Shown: positions 17,041-25,273 of the stretch, piece by piece
How positions within the stretch are numbered: position 1 is the stretch's first letter
Layout: each line of letters begins with the position of its first letter
DNA from: Bacteroidota bacterium
GTDB taxonomy: Bacteria > Bacteroidota > Bacteroidia > B-17B0 > Aurantibacillaceae
Direction of reading: 5' to 3'
Length of the DNA: 64,000 bases
Assembly (NCBI GenBank): GCA_016711805.1
Contig: JADJSH010000014.1
Location: forward strand, 146,399-210,398
The notes under the pieces: model-generated
Seen by the model: only the letters and a program-made list of their open reading frames with translations
Database searches by the model: none
Told to the model about the DNA's origin: nothing
Translations under genes and position numbers: made by a program

Positions 17041-19494
17041 CTAAAACGTCAACACATATTGAACGGCTGCTGTGCGAGGCGATTCAATTTTAAGTGGTCT
17101 TAATGAATATTGTTCATTAAACAAATTGTTACAAACAATAGACACCTTTTGTTTTTTATCTACATTATAACTTACACGAGCGTCCCAAATACTGATGTCT
17201 AAACGCGTTTGCCAATAGTTTACGCCTTTTATTTTTTCTACATAAGGATAAAAACCTTCCGTTAAAATTTCAACGTCTTTAAAGGCTCTATCAACATTTT
17301 GCATTTTAGTATAATATTTATTACTTAAACCCACATTAAAACGGTAAATTTTAACCTCCAAATCCAATTTGAACATATGTTGAAAACGGTATTTTAAAAT
17401 ATTATCGGTTGTATCCATACTACTGCTTTTGTAGGTTAAATCCTGACCAAAACCACCTAACGATTTATCACGAGCATACACACTATCAGGCGTTAAACTA
17501 ACTGGCTCAATATAGGTATAACCTATTAAGGCTGATACGCCAAAACGTTTATTAGTTTCGGGAGTTGTTGCTGCTAACGACATATCCACACCTCTTACTC
17601 TTGAATCGCCTGTATTTAAAAATTTAAATCCAACAATAGCAACCTTGGGGTCCCAAACGCCAAATAAATACTCAATGGTATTATGGTATTTTTGGTAGAA
17701 ACCTGCGATATCAAAATAACCTTTACAGTTTCCGATTTTAAAACCTTGCTTAATTCCAATTTCAAAACTGTTACTAGTTTCGGGTTTTAAATCAGGATTA
17801 GGGAAAATTCCAAATAAACCAGCTTTTGTTGTAATGTATCTTTCGGTAATGGTAGGATATCTAAAGCCTTGTCCGTAGGATGAACGGATAAATGTTCCTC
17901 GGGTTATTTGAAGATTCCCTCCTGCCCTAAAAATTGGAGCTACTACACTATTTAAATCATTCATTTTAAAATATTCATAACGCACACCTCCCGATAAATT
18001 TAAAATTCTCCAAAACTTTTTATCCAATTGCATATATCCTGAAGCATTTACAATTTTGTTATTAGGTTGTCCGCTCGATACATATAACCTAGAAGAAGAA
18101 TATGAAATATTGCCCACTACTCCGCCAGTAAAGTTTAAATCAATGCTTTTAAATTTACGTTGCATTTGATATTCACCAAAATACATGGTTCCTTTATTCG
18201 ATTGATTATTTGTAATAACATTATCTGAATGAAAAACACGTGTTTGTAAACTATGACTCAATCCATTTTTAGTAGTATACTTTATAAAAGGATCCACGTT
18301 AAATAATACTTGGTCTTCTAAAAATACCGCTCCAGGATAACCTCTATATAAGCCCAAAGAGTCATCTAGCCAAGCAAATACCATGTTGGTTTTATTAACC
18401 ATAAAATTGGCATTTACACCAAAATTTAAACCTTCAATGCGTTTGGCACGGTAACGTAAATTAATATTCATACGCGCTCTTTTCTTAATCATATCATTAT
18501 TAGTAAATGTAGGTATGGAGTCCTCTAACAATAATGCTTTTTTAATAATTGGATCCATGTAGGGTGCTGGAGGCGGCGGTCCAATATAACCTTGATCGAT
18601 ATTGAAATTGGCGCCAATCACAAAATCTAAATTTTTATTAATAATGCGAGAATGAAATAAATTTAAATTACTAAAGCCAGGGAAAGAATTGTTGTCTCGT
18701 GTTCTATACCAATTTTCGGAAGGAGCTTGTGGAATACTGTATTGCCCAGCTGAATAATTAATGCTAGTTTTAGGTGTACTACGAGGGTAAGCCGAACGAA
18801 TACTAATAACTCCATTTAAAGCAGATGAACCGTATAGAACAGAAGAAGCGCCTTTAATAACTTCAATTTGTTCGATATTTTCTACAGGGATATAACTCCA
18901 TTCTGGCCTTCCTGCATCACCACTTAATAAAGGAACACCATCCACCACAATAGCCACACGGCTTCCAACACCAAAGGTAAAACCACTTCCTCCTCTAATT
19001 TGAGGGTCATTATCAATAATGGTTAATCCAGGAACTTGCTCTAACGCCGTTTCGATACTTGTGGTATTTTTATTAGCAATTAAACTAGGCTTTAACACTT
19101 CCATCGACACGGTTAATTCTTCGAGTTTTTGTTCAAATTTACCAGAGGAAACAACCACCGTTTCGAGTGTTTTTGCATTTTGTTTTAAAGCTAAATTTTT
19201 TTGGAAAATTTCATTCTCTTTAATTACCACCGAAAAGGTATCGCTTTGTAAACCTAAATAACTACACAAAATTTTGTACTTACCAGTATCTAAAACCAAC
19301 ACATAATTACCTTCAATATCAGTAGCAGTTCCTTTAGATAAATCACTTAATAATTGAATGGTAGCGCCAATAATAGGTTCTTTGCTATCCTTATCGGTGA
19401 TATTGCCTTTTAAAACTCCTGTGCCAGTTTGGCTATATAAACTAACTGAACTAACTAATAATCCAATTAATGTAAGTAAACGAAATTTATACAT
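17041..19494 (-). CDS. TonB-dependent outer-membrane receptor
   Basis: An 817-residue receptor. Signal peptide 1-21 (ends LYSQ), carboxypeptidase-regulatory-like domain about 25-110 (GVLKGNITDKDSKEPIIGAT), plug domain about 130-240 (QVPGLTIIDNDPQIRGGSGF, VAIVVDGVPLLSGDAGRPEW, VIKGASSVLYGSSALNGVIS), then a barrel of about 570 residues with the usual TonB box-III region (GQGFRYPTITERYIT, PNPDLKPETSNSFEIG) and a C-terminal strand ending in VLTF. Length and ends are complete. The substrate cannot be read from the sequence; no SusD-like partner or enzyme gene is adjacent. The T9SS cargo gene upstream has its own terminator, so it is probably a separate unit. Confidence 0.92.
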   Translation of the reverse strand: MYKFRLLTLIGLLVSSVSLYSQTGTGVLKGNITDKDSKEPIIGATIQLLSDLSKGTATDIEGNYVLVLDTGKYKILCSYLGLQSDTFSVVIKENEIFQKNLALKQNAKTLETVVVSSGKFEQKLEELTVSMEVLKPSLIANKNTTSIETALEQVPGLTIIDNDPQIRGGSGFTFGVGSRVAIVVDGVPLLSGDAGRPEWSYIPVENIEQIEVIKGASSVLYGSSALNGVISIRSAYPRSTPKTSINYSAGQYSIPQAPSENWYRTRDNNSFPGFSNLNLFHSRIINKNLDFVIGANFNIDQGYIGPPPPAPYMDPIIKKALLLEDSIPTFTNNDMIKKRARMNINLRYRAKRIEGLNFGVNANFMVNKTNMVFAWLDDSLGLYRGYPGAVFLEDQVLFNVDPFIKYTTKNGLSHSLQTRVFHSDNVITNNQSNKGTMYFGEYQMQRKFKSIDLNFTGGVVGNISYSSSRLYVSSGQPNNKIVNASGYMQLDKKFWRILNLSGGVRYEYFKMNDLNSVVAPIFRAGGNLQITRGTFIRSSYGQGFRYPTITERYITTKAGLFGIFPNPDLKPETSNSFEIGIKQGFKIGNCKGYFDIAGFYQKYHNTIEYLFGVWDPKVAIVGFKFLNTGDSRVRGVDMSLAATTPETNKRFGVSALIGYTYIEPVSLTPDSVYARDKSLGGFGQDLTYKSSSMDTTDNILKYRFQHMFKLDLEVKIYRFNVGLSNKYYTKMQNVDRAFKDVEILTEGFYPYVEKIKGVNYWQTRLDISIWDARVSYNVDKKQKVSIVCNNLFNEQYSLRPLKIESPRTAAVQYVLTF

Positions 19495-19505
19495 ATAGTT
19501 AAAAT

Positions 19506-19534
19506 AAAACCCTAACTTATTTAGTTAGGGTTTT
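19506..19534. terminator. Rho-independent terminator
   Basis: Perfect stem AAAACCCTAAC / GTTAGGGTTTT with a seven-base loop, 22 bases after the stop of the T9SS cargo gene on the minus strand and before the TonB receptor start. Confidence 0.85.
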
Positions 19535-19556
19535 AAAAATAGTGATTAATAACTTA

Positions 19557-20546
19557 TTAGTCGATAAATAATTTACCGAATTTTCCTTGAGATTTACCAG
19601 AAACTTTGTACATATAAATTCCTGATTTAAAAGAAGAAACGTCGATTTTGTTAACTGAATTATTTTCGATTTGTTGAGTAGCAACTAATTGACCAGTGGC
19701 ATTATAAATTTCGATAGTTGAGTTTTCGTTATTCTTGTTTAAGAAATCAACGTAAATCGTTTTATCATAAAAATATACTTTTACATTTTTATCAAAATCG
19801 TTTTCTTTAACTGAAACAGGGTTATTATAAATCAAATCTAAATCATCCACCCATAATTTACTTCCATTGCCTGTAAACCCTGGCGCAACAGTTAATTGAT
19901 TGTTTGATGAAGTGATATTAACCATAATAAATGCAGGAGTATTAGAGTTAACATAATTAAAAGGAACTGTAAAGCGTTTCCAAGACGCCTGATTTGAAGC
20001 CGGAGACACATATAAAGCATCTCCAATTTTATTAGCAGATAAGTCAGCATGGTTACTGTTTACTGGAGCAGGTGGATCGAAATAATCACCAGAATGCAAA
20101 ATAGCATATACTTTCCCTTGCTCGGCAGAAGCACCAGTTCCAGTAGTTGCTTGTGTATATTTATACCAACCCACTAAACTATCTGGGCGGCCAGTAAAAG
20201 CAATTTTATTAGCGCCTGTTGCAGCTAGAAATCCTTCAGATTTATTTGAACTAGGGGCATTAACCTGACCAGTTGTTACGTTTCCATTAACAACTGCTAC
20301 AATATAATATTTAGTTTCAACTCTAACACATGAGTTTCCGGAGTGAACACCAGATGTTTCTTGATAGCAAGTTTGCGGGCCAGATGACGCTAATCCTGTT
20401 CCAGTTTTATTAGAATTCCAAGAAACTGGTTCGTTATTAGGTGATGAATTTTCCCAATTCTCAAAACCAGCATTTGGAATTTGAGTTTGAGCTAAAGAAA
20501 ATAATGAGGCTGATAAAGAAAAAATTAAAGTAAATGTTTTATTCAT
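19557..20546 (-). CDS. Secreted protein with T9SS sorting domain
   Basis: A 329-residue exported protein. Signal peptide 1-19 (ends LAQT). The mature start, IPNAGFENWENSSPNNEPVS, and the following strands with SGVHSGNSCVRVET, LVGWYKYTQA and WKRFTVPFNY resemble the beta-sandwich carbohydrate-binding-like domain that Bacteroidota cargo proteins often carry. The last about 75 residues are the sorting domain (VKVYFYDKTIYVDFLNK, STIEIYNATGQLVATQQI, DVSSFKSGIYMYKVSGKSQ, GKLFID). No enzymatic domain is seen. A surface adhesin or glycan-binding role is only an inference. A good terminator follows. Confidence 0.8.
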   Translation of the reverse strand: MNKTFTLIFSLSASLFSLAQTQIPNAGFENWENSSPNNEPVSWNSNKTGTGLASSGPQTCYQETSGVHSGNSCVRVETKYYIVAVVNGNVTTGQVNAPSSNKSEGFLAATGANKIAFTGRPDSLVGWYKYTQATTGTGASAEQGKVYAILHSGDYFDPPAPVNSNHADLSANKIGDALYVSPASNQASWKRFTVPFNYVNSNTPAFIMVNITSSNNQLTVAPGFTGNGSKLWVDDLDLIYNNPVSVKENDFDKNVKVYFYDKTIYVDFLNKNNENSTIEIYNATGQLVATQQIENNSVNKIDVSSFKSGIYMYKVSGKSQGKFGKLFID

Positions 20547-20722
20547 ATTATTTTGTTTAATTGTTACAGCTATGTAATTAAATCTAAATCAATAAATTAA
20601 TAGCTGGTTTTTTATAATTGTTTAGATGAGTAAAATTACAAATAAAATACAGTTTCAATACAATTTAACAGTTTTTTATTTAACAGAAAAAGCCTTATAA
20701 CTTACCTTTTTAATAATAAAAA

Positions 20723-20753
20723 AACGCCCTAAACCATTATAGTTTAAGGCGTT
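20723..20753 (-). terminator. Rho-independent terminator of the PadR-PspC operon
   Basis: Stem AACGCC-CTAAAC / GTTTAA-GGCGTT with one mismatch. Read on the minus strand it is followed by seven T, 42 bases after the PspC stop. Confidence 0.8.
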
Positions 20754-20794
20754 AAAATGTTTTAATTTAGTATGTTGCTTAATTAAAAACCATT

Positions 20795-22681
20795 TTATTT
20801 ATTTTCCGGCGGTGCAGGCGGATCTTGCGGTTCTAGTGGTTGTTTTTTCTTTGTTGTTTTTTTAACACCGTTTTTATCAATCACTACTTTTGTTTTTTTA
20901 GTATTAATATTTATTCCATTACTATCAATTTTTATTTGAGCATCATTAGAATTGATATCAACACCATTCACATTTATTTTTACATTTTTTTCGATATTAA
21001 CTTCTTCATCTAATCCATTGATATGATCTCCAACCGAAATTAATCCATCACAATCCAAACATCTTAATCCATTTTCAGTCATCATCCAACGGCGATTAAT
21101 CATATCTCCATCGTACGTATTAGTTACGTTTTCGATATCATAAATCATGTTTTCTAAAGATTTATCCAAGTAAATTACTTTACCAACAGGTAATTTTACA
21201 ATAATACTTAAGTCCTGTACTCTAAATTTGTCTGCATTATTTACTTTAAATAAATTATCAAACTCAATTAAGCTATCAGTTTGAGAAACAACATAAGAAA
21301 TATTTTTTGCTCGATCAGAAGCTGTAGCTTTATTACCACCTTTTGCTTCTTTTACAATAACCATTTCAATTCTATCGGTTTGAGATTTAATGATATTTAA
21401 TTGAGCGTGACCTAATAAATATTTTACTCCGTTATTTGTGCCAATCATGTAATCATTATCACCTCTGCTATGACGACGGTAATTTTTTTCTCCCTCTTCG
21501 TCATCATCGCTCTCATGCAACTCTGCTGAATTAACAGGGGTTTCATGCATTTTTAAATACAAAGTATCTTTTTGAACTACCGAAAAATTCTCTCTCACTT
21601 TGGCTGTTTTATTAAAATCACTACCTGTTTTAATACCAACATATAACACCATTAAAAAACCAATCAACCAAATAATTCCGGCACTTAAGTTTACCCAACG
21701 GTTAGAATATTTGATTTTGAATAGAATTTTTACACCACCATAAATCATCATAATAATTGGAACACCTGCAAACATAATTAGTCCAAAAATGCCTAAGTAA
21801 AAATCTTGACCATCTAATAGTAATAAATCAATCCAATCTCCGCCATTGCTACTGTCTGTCATAAATGACAAGCCAAAAATTGAACTTGATAATCCTAAAA
21901 AGAAAATTATTCCAATAATCACCATAAAAACACCAATCACTTTTATCATTACTTTACCAATGTTTGTAAGCACATCTGTTAAAAAATCAACAATTTTCTC
22001 GGCTGTATTGCGTGGCATATTTCTTCCATCAGAAGCCATATTTTTAAATTCCTCGCCGTATTTTTCCATGCGCTTTTTTAAATGTTCAGCTTCTTCTTTT
22101 ACAGCTTTTGATATATTATTAATATCTGCTTTTTCGCCTTTCATGGCTAATTTTTCGGCAGTAGTTTTAGCTTCGGGAATTGCTATCCAAAGTATTAAGT
22201 ATAACAAAAAGCCCGTTCCTCCAAAAAAGAACATCAAAAGTAAAGCAATTCTTATCCATACTGGATCAATTCCAAAATAGTGACCAATACCCGAACAAAC
22301 ACCACCTAATACTTTACTATCGCCATCGCGGTGCAATCGTTTTTTTATTGGCTCTCCATTATCCGTTGAGGCATAACTATCCGTATTTTCATTGGATGCC
22401 GTCGTATTTTCTGATGCTTCTCCAGCAAACTCTTCTGGTTTGCCCATACTATCCATTACGAAATCTACATCACTCATTAACACTACTTGTTTAACTGGAC
22501 TCGTTTTGCTTTGTAGCATTTCCGCAATACGAGCTTCAATGTCGCTCATAATTTCACTACCACCGTCAGCTTTACTAAAATAGCCTTTAATGGTCGATAA
22601 GTATTTGCTCAACTTATCAAAAGCGTCTTCTTCTATATGAAAAATAATGCCGCTTATATTTATGGTTACTGTTTTATTCAT
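20795..22681 (-). CDS. PspC-domain membrane protein of a PadR operon
   Basis: A 628-residue protein. The N-terminal 85 residues are the soluble region that Bacteroidota PspC proteins carry (INISGIIFHIEEDAFDKLSK, IEARIAEML). The PspC domain is at about 114-172 (KRLHRDGDSKVLGGVCSGIG, then FGIDPVWIRIALL and an ILWIAIPE helix). Four further membrane segments lie at about 235-365, followed by a C-terminal exported region rich in beta strands and charged residues, ending in a Lys/Pro-rich tail. PspC proteins elsewhere answer envelope stress; the ligand here is unknown. The gene follows padR by 35 bases and is the last of three genes before a terminator, so it should be under PadR control. Confidence 0.88.
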   Translation of the reverse strand: MNKTVTINISGIIFHIEEDAFDKLSKYLSTIKGYFSKADGGSEIMSDIEARIAEMLQSKTSPVKQVVLMSDVDFVMDSMGKPEEFAGEASENTTASNENTDSYASTDNGEPIKKRLHRDGDSKVLGGVCSGIGHYFGIDPVWIRIALLLMFFFGGTGFLLYLILWIAIPEAKTTAEKLAMKGEKADINNISKAVKEEAEHLKKRMEKYGEEFKNMASDGRNMPRNTAEKIVDFLTDVLTNIGKVMIKVIGVFMVIIGIIFFLGLSSSIFGLSFMTDSSNGGDWIDLLLLDGQDFYLGIFGLIMFAGVPIIMMIYGGVKILFKIKYSNRWVNLSAGIIWLIGFLMVLYVGIKTGSDFNKTAKVRENFSVVQKDTLYLKMHETPVNSAELHESDDDEEGEKNYRRHSRGDNDYMIGTNNGVKYLLGHAQLNIIKSQTDRIEMVIVKEAKGGNKATASDRAKNISYVVSQTDSLIEFDNLFKVNNADKFRVQDLSIIVKLPVGKVIYLDKSLENMIYDIENVTNTYDGDMINRRWMMTENGLRCLDCDGLISVGDHINGLDEEVNIEKNVKINVNGVDINSNDAQIKIDSNGININTKKTKVVIDKNGVKKTTKKKQPLEPQDPPAPPENK

Positions 22682-22716
22682 TTTAATATGTTTTAATATT
22701 TTTAAACTAATTTATT

Positions 22717-23052
22717 TTATTTAGTGTTTTGTACGGTTGTGTTTACGGCATTTACTAATTCTAACCAAGATACTTGAAGTTCGTTAAGATACGTTTGACC
22801 TATTTCGGTTAAAAAATAATATTTACGTGGTGGCCCCGAAGTGCTTTCTTCCCAACGGTAAGACAGCAAGCCTGTATTTTTTAATCGGGTTAACAGCGGA
22901 TAAAGTGTTCCCTCTACTACTACCAACTTTGTTTCTTTTAATTTCTCAATAATTTCGGTAGGATAAGCCTCACCTTGAGAAAGTATAGAAAGTATGCATA
23001 GTTCGAGAACGCCTTTGCGCATTTGTGCTTTAGCATTTTCTGAATTTACCAT
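22717..23052 (-). CDS. PadR-family transcriptional regulator
   Basis: A 111-residue regulator with the PadR winged helix over most of its length: QMRKGVLELCILSILSQGEA, YPTEIIEKLKE, VVEGTLYPLLTRLKNTGLLS and the wing YRWEESTSGPPRKYYFLTE, then a short C-terminal helix for dimerisation. This is the short PadR-s2-type architecture. It lies between a small exported protein (3-base gap upstream) and the PspC gene (35-base gap downstream). The operon promoter carries the palindrome TTTTAGTAC-N13-GTACTAAAA, which is a likely autoregulatory operator. Known PadR proteins repress until a small molecule or stress releases them. Confidence 0.92.
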   Translation of the reverse strand: MVNSENAKAQMRKGVLELCILSILSQGEAYPTEIIEKLKETKLVVVEGTLYPLLTRLKNTGLLSYRWEESTSGPPRKYYFLTEIGQTYLNELQVSWLELVNAVNTTVQNTK

Positions 23053-23055
23053 GAT

Positions 23056-23403
23056 TTATATTGTTTTAAAATTAAATACTACGCTATATGCGTTATTAGC
23101 TTTTAGGTTACTAAGTTTTAGCTTAGTAAACTGTGTTTCGATTGATTTTTTCAACATTTCATTTGTTGTATTTACAACAACTAAATTCACATTTCCTATT
23201 TCGTTTACTGTAAATACCACATTTACTTTTTCCTCTTTTACAAAATTTAAAAAGTCGGGGAATTTTATGTGTTCTTTTATCGTTTTATTAGCATCCGCTA
23301 TAACTACTGTTTTTGGGGTTCCGTCAACTTTAGCAGATATATTAAAACTAAATAAAACACCGACAGCTAACATGACTATTGATTTTTTTAGAATAGATTT
23401 CAT
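23056..23403 (-). CDS. Small exported protein heading the PadR-PspC operon
   Basis: A 115-residue protein with a signal peptide (about 1-25, ends NISAKV). The mature region has a short beta-alpha-beta layout (KVNVVFTVNEIGNVNLVVVN, then NEMLKKSIETQFTKLKL and AYSVVFNFKTI) that recalls the TonB C-terminal fold, in which an amphipathic helix lies between strands, but it lacks a membrane anchor or Pro-rich linker. I do not claim it is a TonB. It is the first gene after the promoter and operator, three bases before padR, which ties its expression to that regulator. Function unknown; it may be a periplasmic effector of the envelope response. Confidence 0.65.
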   Translation of the reverse strand: MKSILKKSIVMLAVGVLFSFNISAKVDGTPKTVVIADANKTIKEHIKFPDFLNFVKEEKVNVVFTVNEIGNVNLVVVNTTNEMLKKSIETQFTKLKLSNLKANNAYSVVFNFKTI

Positions 23404-23579
23404 TTTATTATTTTTTAAGTTTAAATTTTAATTTACCATTTTAGATGTTTTAGCTCCTTACTCTTTTCTTATCTCTTCGAGAGTTTCTTATAAGATTCGC
23501 GTTATCTTAAATAAAACTAGATTTGATGTACTTCTCTCTTTTTTAGTCTGCAGAATTAAAAATTAGATTAGTTAAGCTA

Positions 23580-23591
23580 TTTAGTACTATG
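23580..23591. promoter_or_regulatory. Additional TTTAGTACTATG operator-like half element
   Basis: TTTAGTACTATG here is the exact reverse complement of CATAGTACTAAA at 23648-23659. It lies downstream of the predicted start of the PadR operon transcript. Confidence 0.5.
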
Positions 23592-23613
23592 CCATCTTTG
23601 TTATTGGGTGACA

Positions 23614-23621
23614 CAAAGATA
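23614..23621 (-). promoter_or_regulatory. -7 promoter box of the PadR operon
   Basis: Reads TATCTTTG on the minus strand (TAnnTTTG). A TTG that could serve as -33 element lies at 23643-23645, 21 bases upstream in the direction of transcription. Confidence 0.5.
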
Positions 23622-23629
23622 TGAAATTA

Positions 23630-23660
23630 TTTTAGTACCTTGCAACACATAGTACTAAAA
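23630..23660. promoter_or_regulatory. Probable PadR operator (9-bp perfect inverted repeat)
   Basis: TTTTAGTAC at 23630-23638 and GTACTAAAA at 23652-23660 are perfect inverted copies with a 13-base spacer. The palindrome covers the region between the -33 and -7 elements of the minus-strand promoter, a position suited to repression by the PadR protein encoded in the operon. Confidence 0.6.
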
Positions 23661-23721
23661 TAAATCATAACTAATTGATAATCAATTGTAATATTTTTTA
23701 GGTAAAGATTTAAAAAGCAAG

Positions 23722-23729
23722 TATATTTG
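23722..23729 (+). promoter_or_regulatory. -7 promoter box of the terC-family gene
   Basis: TATATTTG, followed by C, 16 bases before the ATG at 23746. Confidence 0.55.
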
Positions 23730-23745
23730 CACTTTAAATAAAAAT

Positions 23746-24546
23746 ATGCACAGTTTTGCTTCCGATTTAACGAGTTTATTATCCCTAAATGGACTTATAA
23801 CTTTACTAACTTTAACCATTTTAGAGATTGTTTTAGGTATTGACAATATTATTTTTATTTCAATCGCTGTAGATAAGCTGCCACGAGAGCAGCAATCAAA
23901 AGCAAGAACAATTGGTTTGTTGCTGGCCTTGGTTGTTAGAACAGTGTTACTCTTTTTTGTAGGTTATATTGCTGGTTTGAAAGAGCCATTTATGCACCTT
24001 GGAGCTTATGGTATTTCGGGGAAAGCTTTAATTTTAATGGGAGGAGGGTTGTTTTTATTAATAAAGACATGGCAAGAGATTCAAGAACATATACATGGTG
24101 ATGAAGATGAAATTGGGCATGGTAAAAAAGGGAAAGCCACTTTTAACGCGATTATCATGCAAATCATCATCATTGATTTTGTATTCTCTTTTGATAGTAT
24201 TTTAGCTGCTGTTGGTCTTTCGGGTGTGGTTTTGATTATGGTATCTGCTGTAGTAATCTCAATGATTCTAATGATTCTATTCTCTGGTGTTGTGGCAGAT
24301 TTTATTAATAAAAACCCTGGCATTAAAATGATTGCATTATCTTTTTTATTAGTAATTGGTGGTATTTTGGTGGCAGAAGCATTAATTGATAGCTACAACT
24401 CTACCCTACCTCATGAACAGCACTTTGAATTAAATAAAAATTATGCTTACATCGCATTAGCCTTTGCGATGATGATAGAATTATTCAATATCAAAGAACG
24501 TAAAATTAAACGTGCTAAAGATTTTAAACAACAAGACGAAGAATAG
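23746..24546 (+). CDS. TerC-family integral membrane protein
   Basis: A 266-residue inner-membrane protein with about seven membrane helices. It shows the TerC signature near the N-terminus (LTILEIVLGIDNIIFISIAV, with the conserved Asp in GIDN) and the second internal repeat near residue 145 (IIDFVFSFDSILAAVGLSG), including its Asp. A His/Asp/Glu-rich cytosolic loop (about 117-127, HIHGDEDEIGHG) lies between the halves and could touch metal ions. The TerC/YceF group has been linked to manganese or other metal export during protein secretion; the ion here is not known. The gene is divergent from the PadR operon and convergent with recO, two bases from its stop. Confidence 0.9.
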   Translation: MHSFASDLTSLLSLNGLITLLTLTILEIVLGIDNIIFISIAVDKLPREQQSKARTIGLLLALVVRTVLLFFVGYIAGLKEPFMHLGAYGISGKALILMGGGLFLLIKTWQEIQEHIHGDEDEIGHGKKGKATFNAIIMQIIIIDFVFSFDSILAAVGLSGVVLIMVSAVVISMILMILFSGVVADFINKNPGIKMIALSFLLVIGGILVAEALIDSYNSTLPHEQHFELNKNYAYIALAFAMMIELFNIKERKIKRAKDFKQQDEE

Positions 24547-24547
24547 T

Positions 24548-25273
24548 TTACATCTCGTTAACCATTTCCTGCATTACTCTGTAAGACTTAAGTTCCATCA
24601 AACCTGGAATCTGCATTTTGTAGTAATGTAACAAACAATCCAAAAGAGCTAAACGCTCGCTCCTATTTATTTTTTTTTGATTAGATAAGGAATAGGAAAA
24701 TAAATCGGCAAATAATTCGGATTGCCAATGATCAAAACCTAGCGGAAAACTTTTAGTGGTAGAAAAAAACTTTCCCTCTATTGTATCAAAATAAGCTAAC
24801 GTTTTATCTCTATTATTAATTGGATAAAAGCCTAAATGTTTGGTGAGTTCAAATAAAAAATAAATATGTGTATCTATAAAATTATCGTCTGCTTTATCTA
24901 ACCACTGATAGGTATAGCATATTAAATCAAATAAATCATCATTAGGAATTTGCTCTTTTATGCACTTATAAAGAATTTCATTTAAAAACTGTGCAATGCA
25001 AAGCTTACTAAAATTAGATTGTAAATCAGTATAAACAAATAAGCATTTTACTTCGCTAACTTGCTGTACATCTTTATTTTCCTTTAATGAAACAACGCAC
25101 TCGATTTGCGTGAGCGGTTGAATAACACCTGACTTAATTTTAGCTTTAGGTCCATTACCAACATTAATATTGGCAGATATTAATCCAAATTCTTTGGTGT
25201 AAATTTTTGAAATAATTTTTTTATCGGCATATTTTATATTATGCAAAACAATGCCCTGAGTTGTATAGAGCAT
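24548..25273 (-). CDS. recO: DNA repair protein RecO
   Basis: A 241-residue protein matching RecO: an N-terminal OB-fold (about 1-80: TQGIVLHNIKYADKKIISKI, FGLISANINVG, PLTQIECVVSL) followed by a helical domain. RecO loads RecA onto SSB-coated single-stranded DNA with RecR in gap repair. The zinc-binding cysteines found in some RecO proteins are not evident, as in other Bacteroidota. The ATG overlaps the stop of porZ by one base, so the two genes are translated from one transcript; this porZ-recO neighbourhood is common in the phylum. Confidence 0.9.
   Translation of the reverse strand: MLYTTQGIVLHNIKYADKKIISKIYTKEFGLISANINVGNGPKAKIKSGVIQPLTQIECVVSLKENKDVQQVSEVKCLFVYTDLQSNFSKLCIAQFLNEILYKCIKEQIPNDDLFDLICYTYQWLDKADDNFIDTHIYFLFELTKHLGFYPINNRDKTLAYFDTIEGKFFSTTKSFPLGFDHWQSELFADLFSYSLSNQKKINRSERLALLDCLLHYYKMQIPGLMELKSYRVMQEMVNEM

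Larger units (their letters stand above)
23404..23745. other. 342-base divergent regulatory region
   Basis: Between the PadR operon (left, minus) and terC (right, plus). It holds no credible gene. It contains a minus-strand promoter box (23614-23621), a plus-strand promoter box (23722-23729), and three copies of a TTTAGTAC-type sequence (23580-23591, 23630-23639, 23648-23660). Confidence 0.6.

Noticed and set aside
21846..22583. Several plus-strand open frames opposite the PspC gene
   Set aside because: They mirror the membrane segments of PspC in other frames and have no features of their own.
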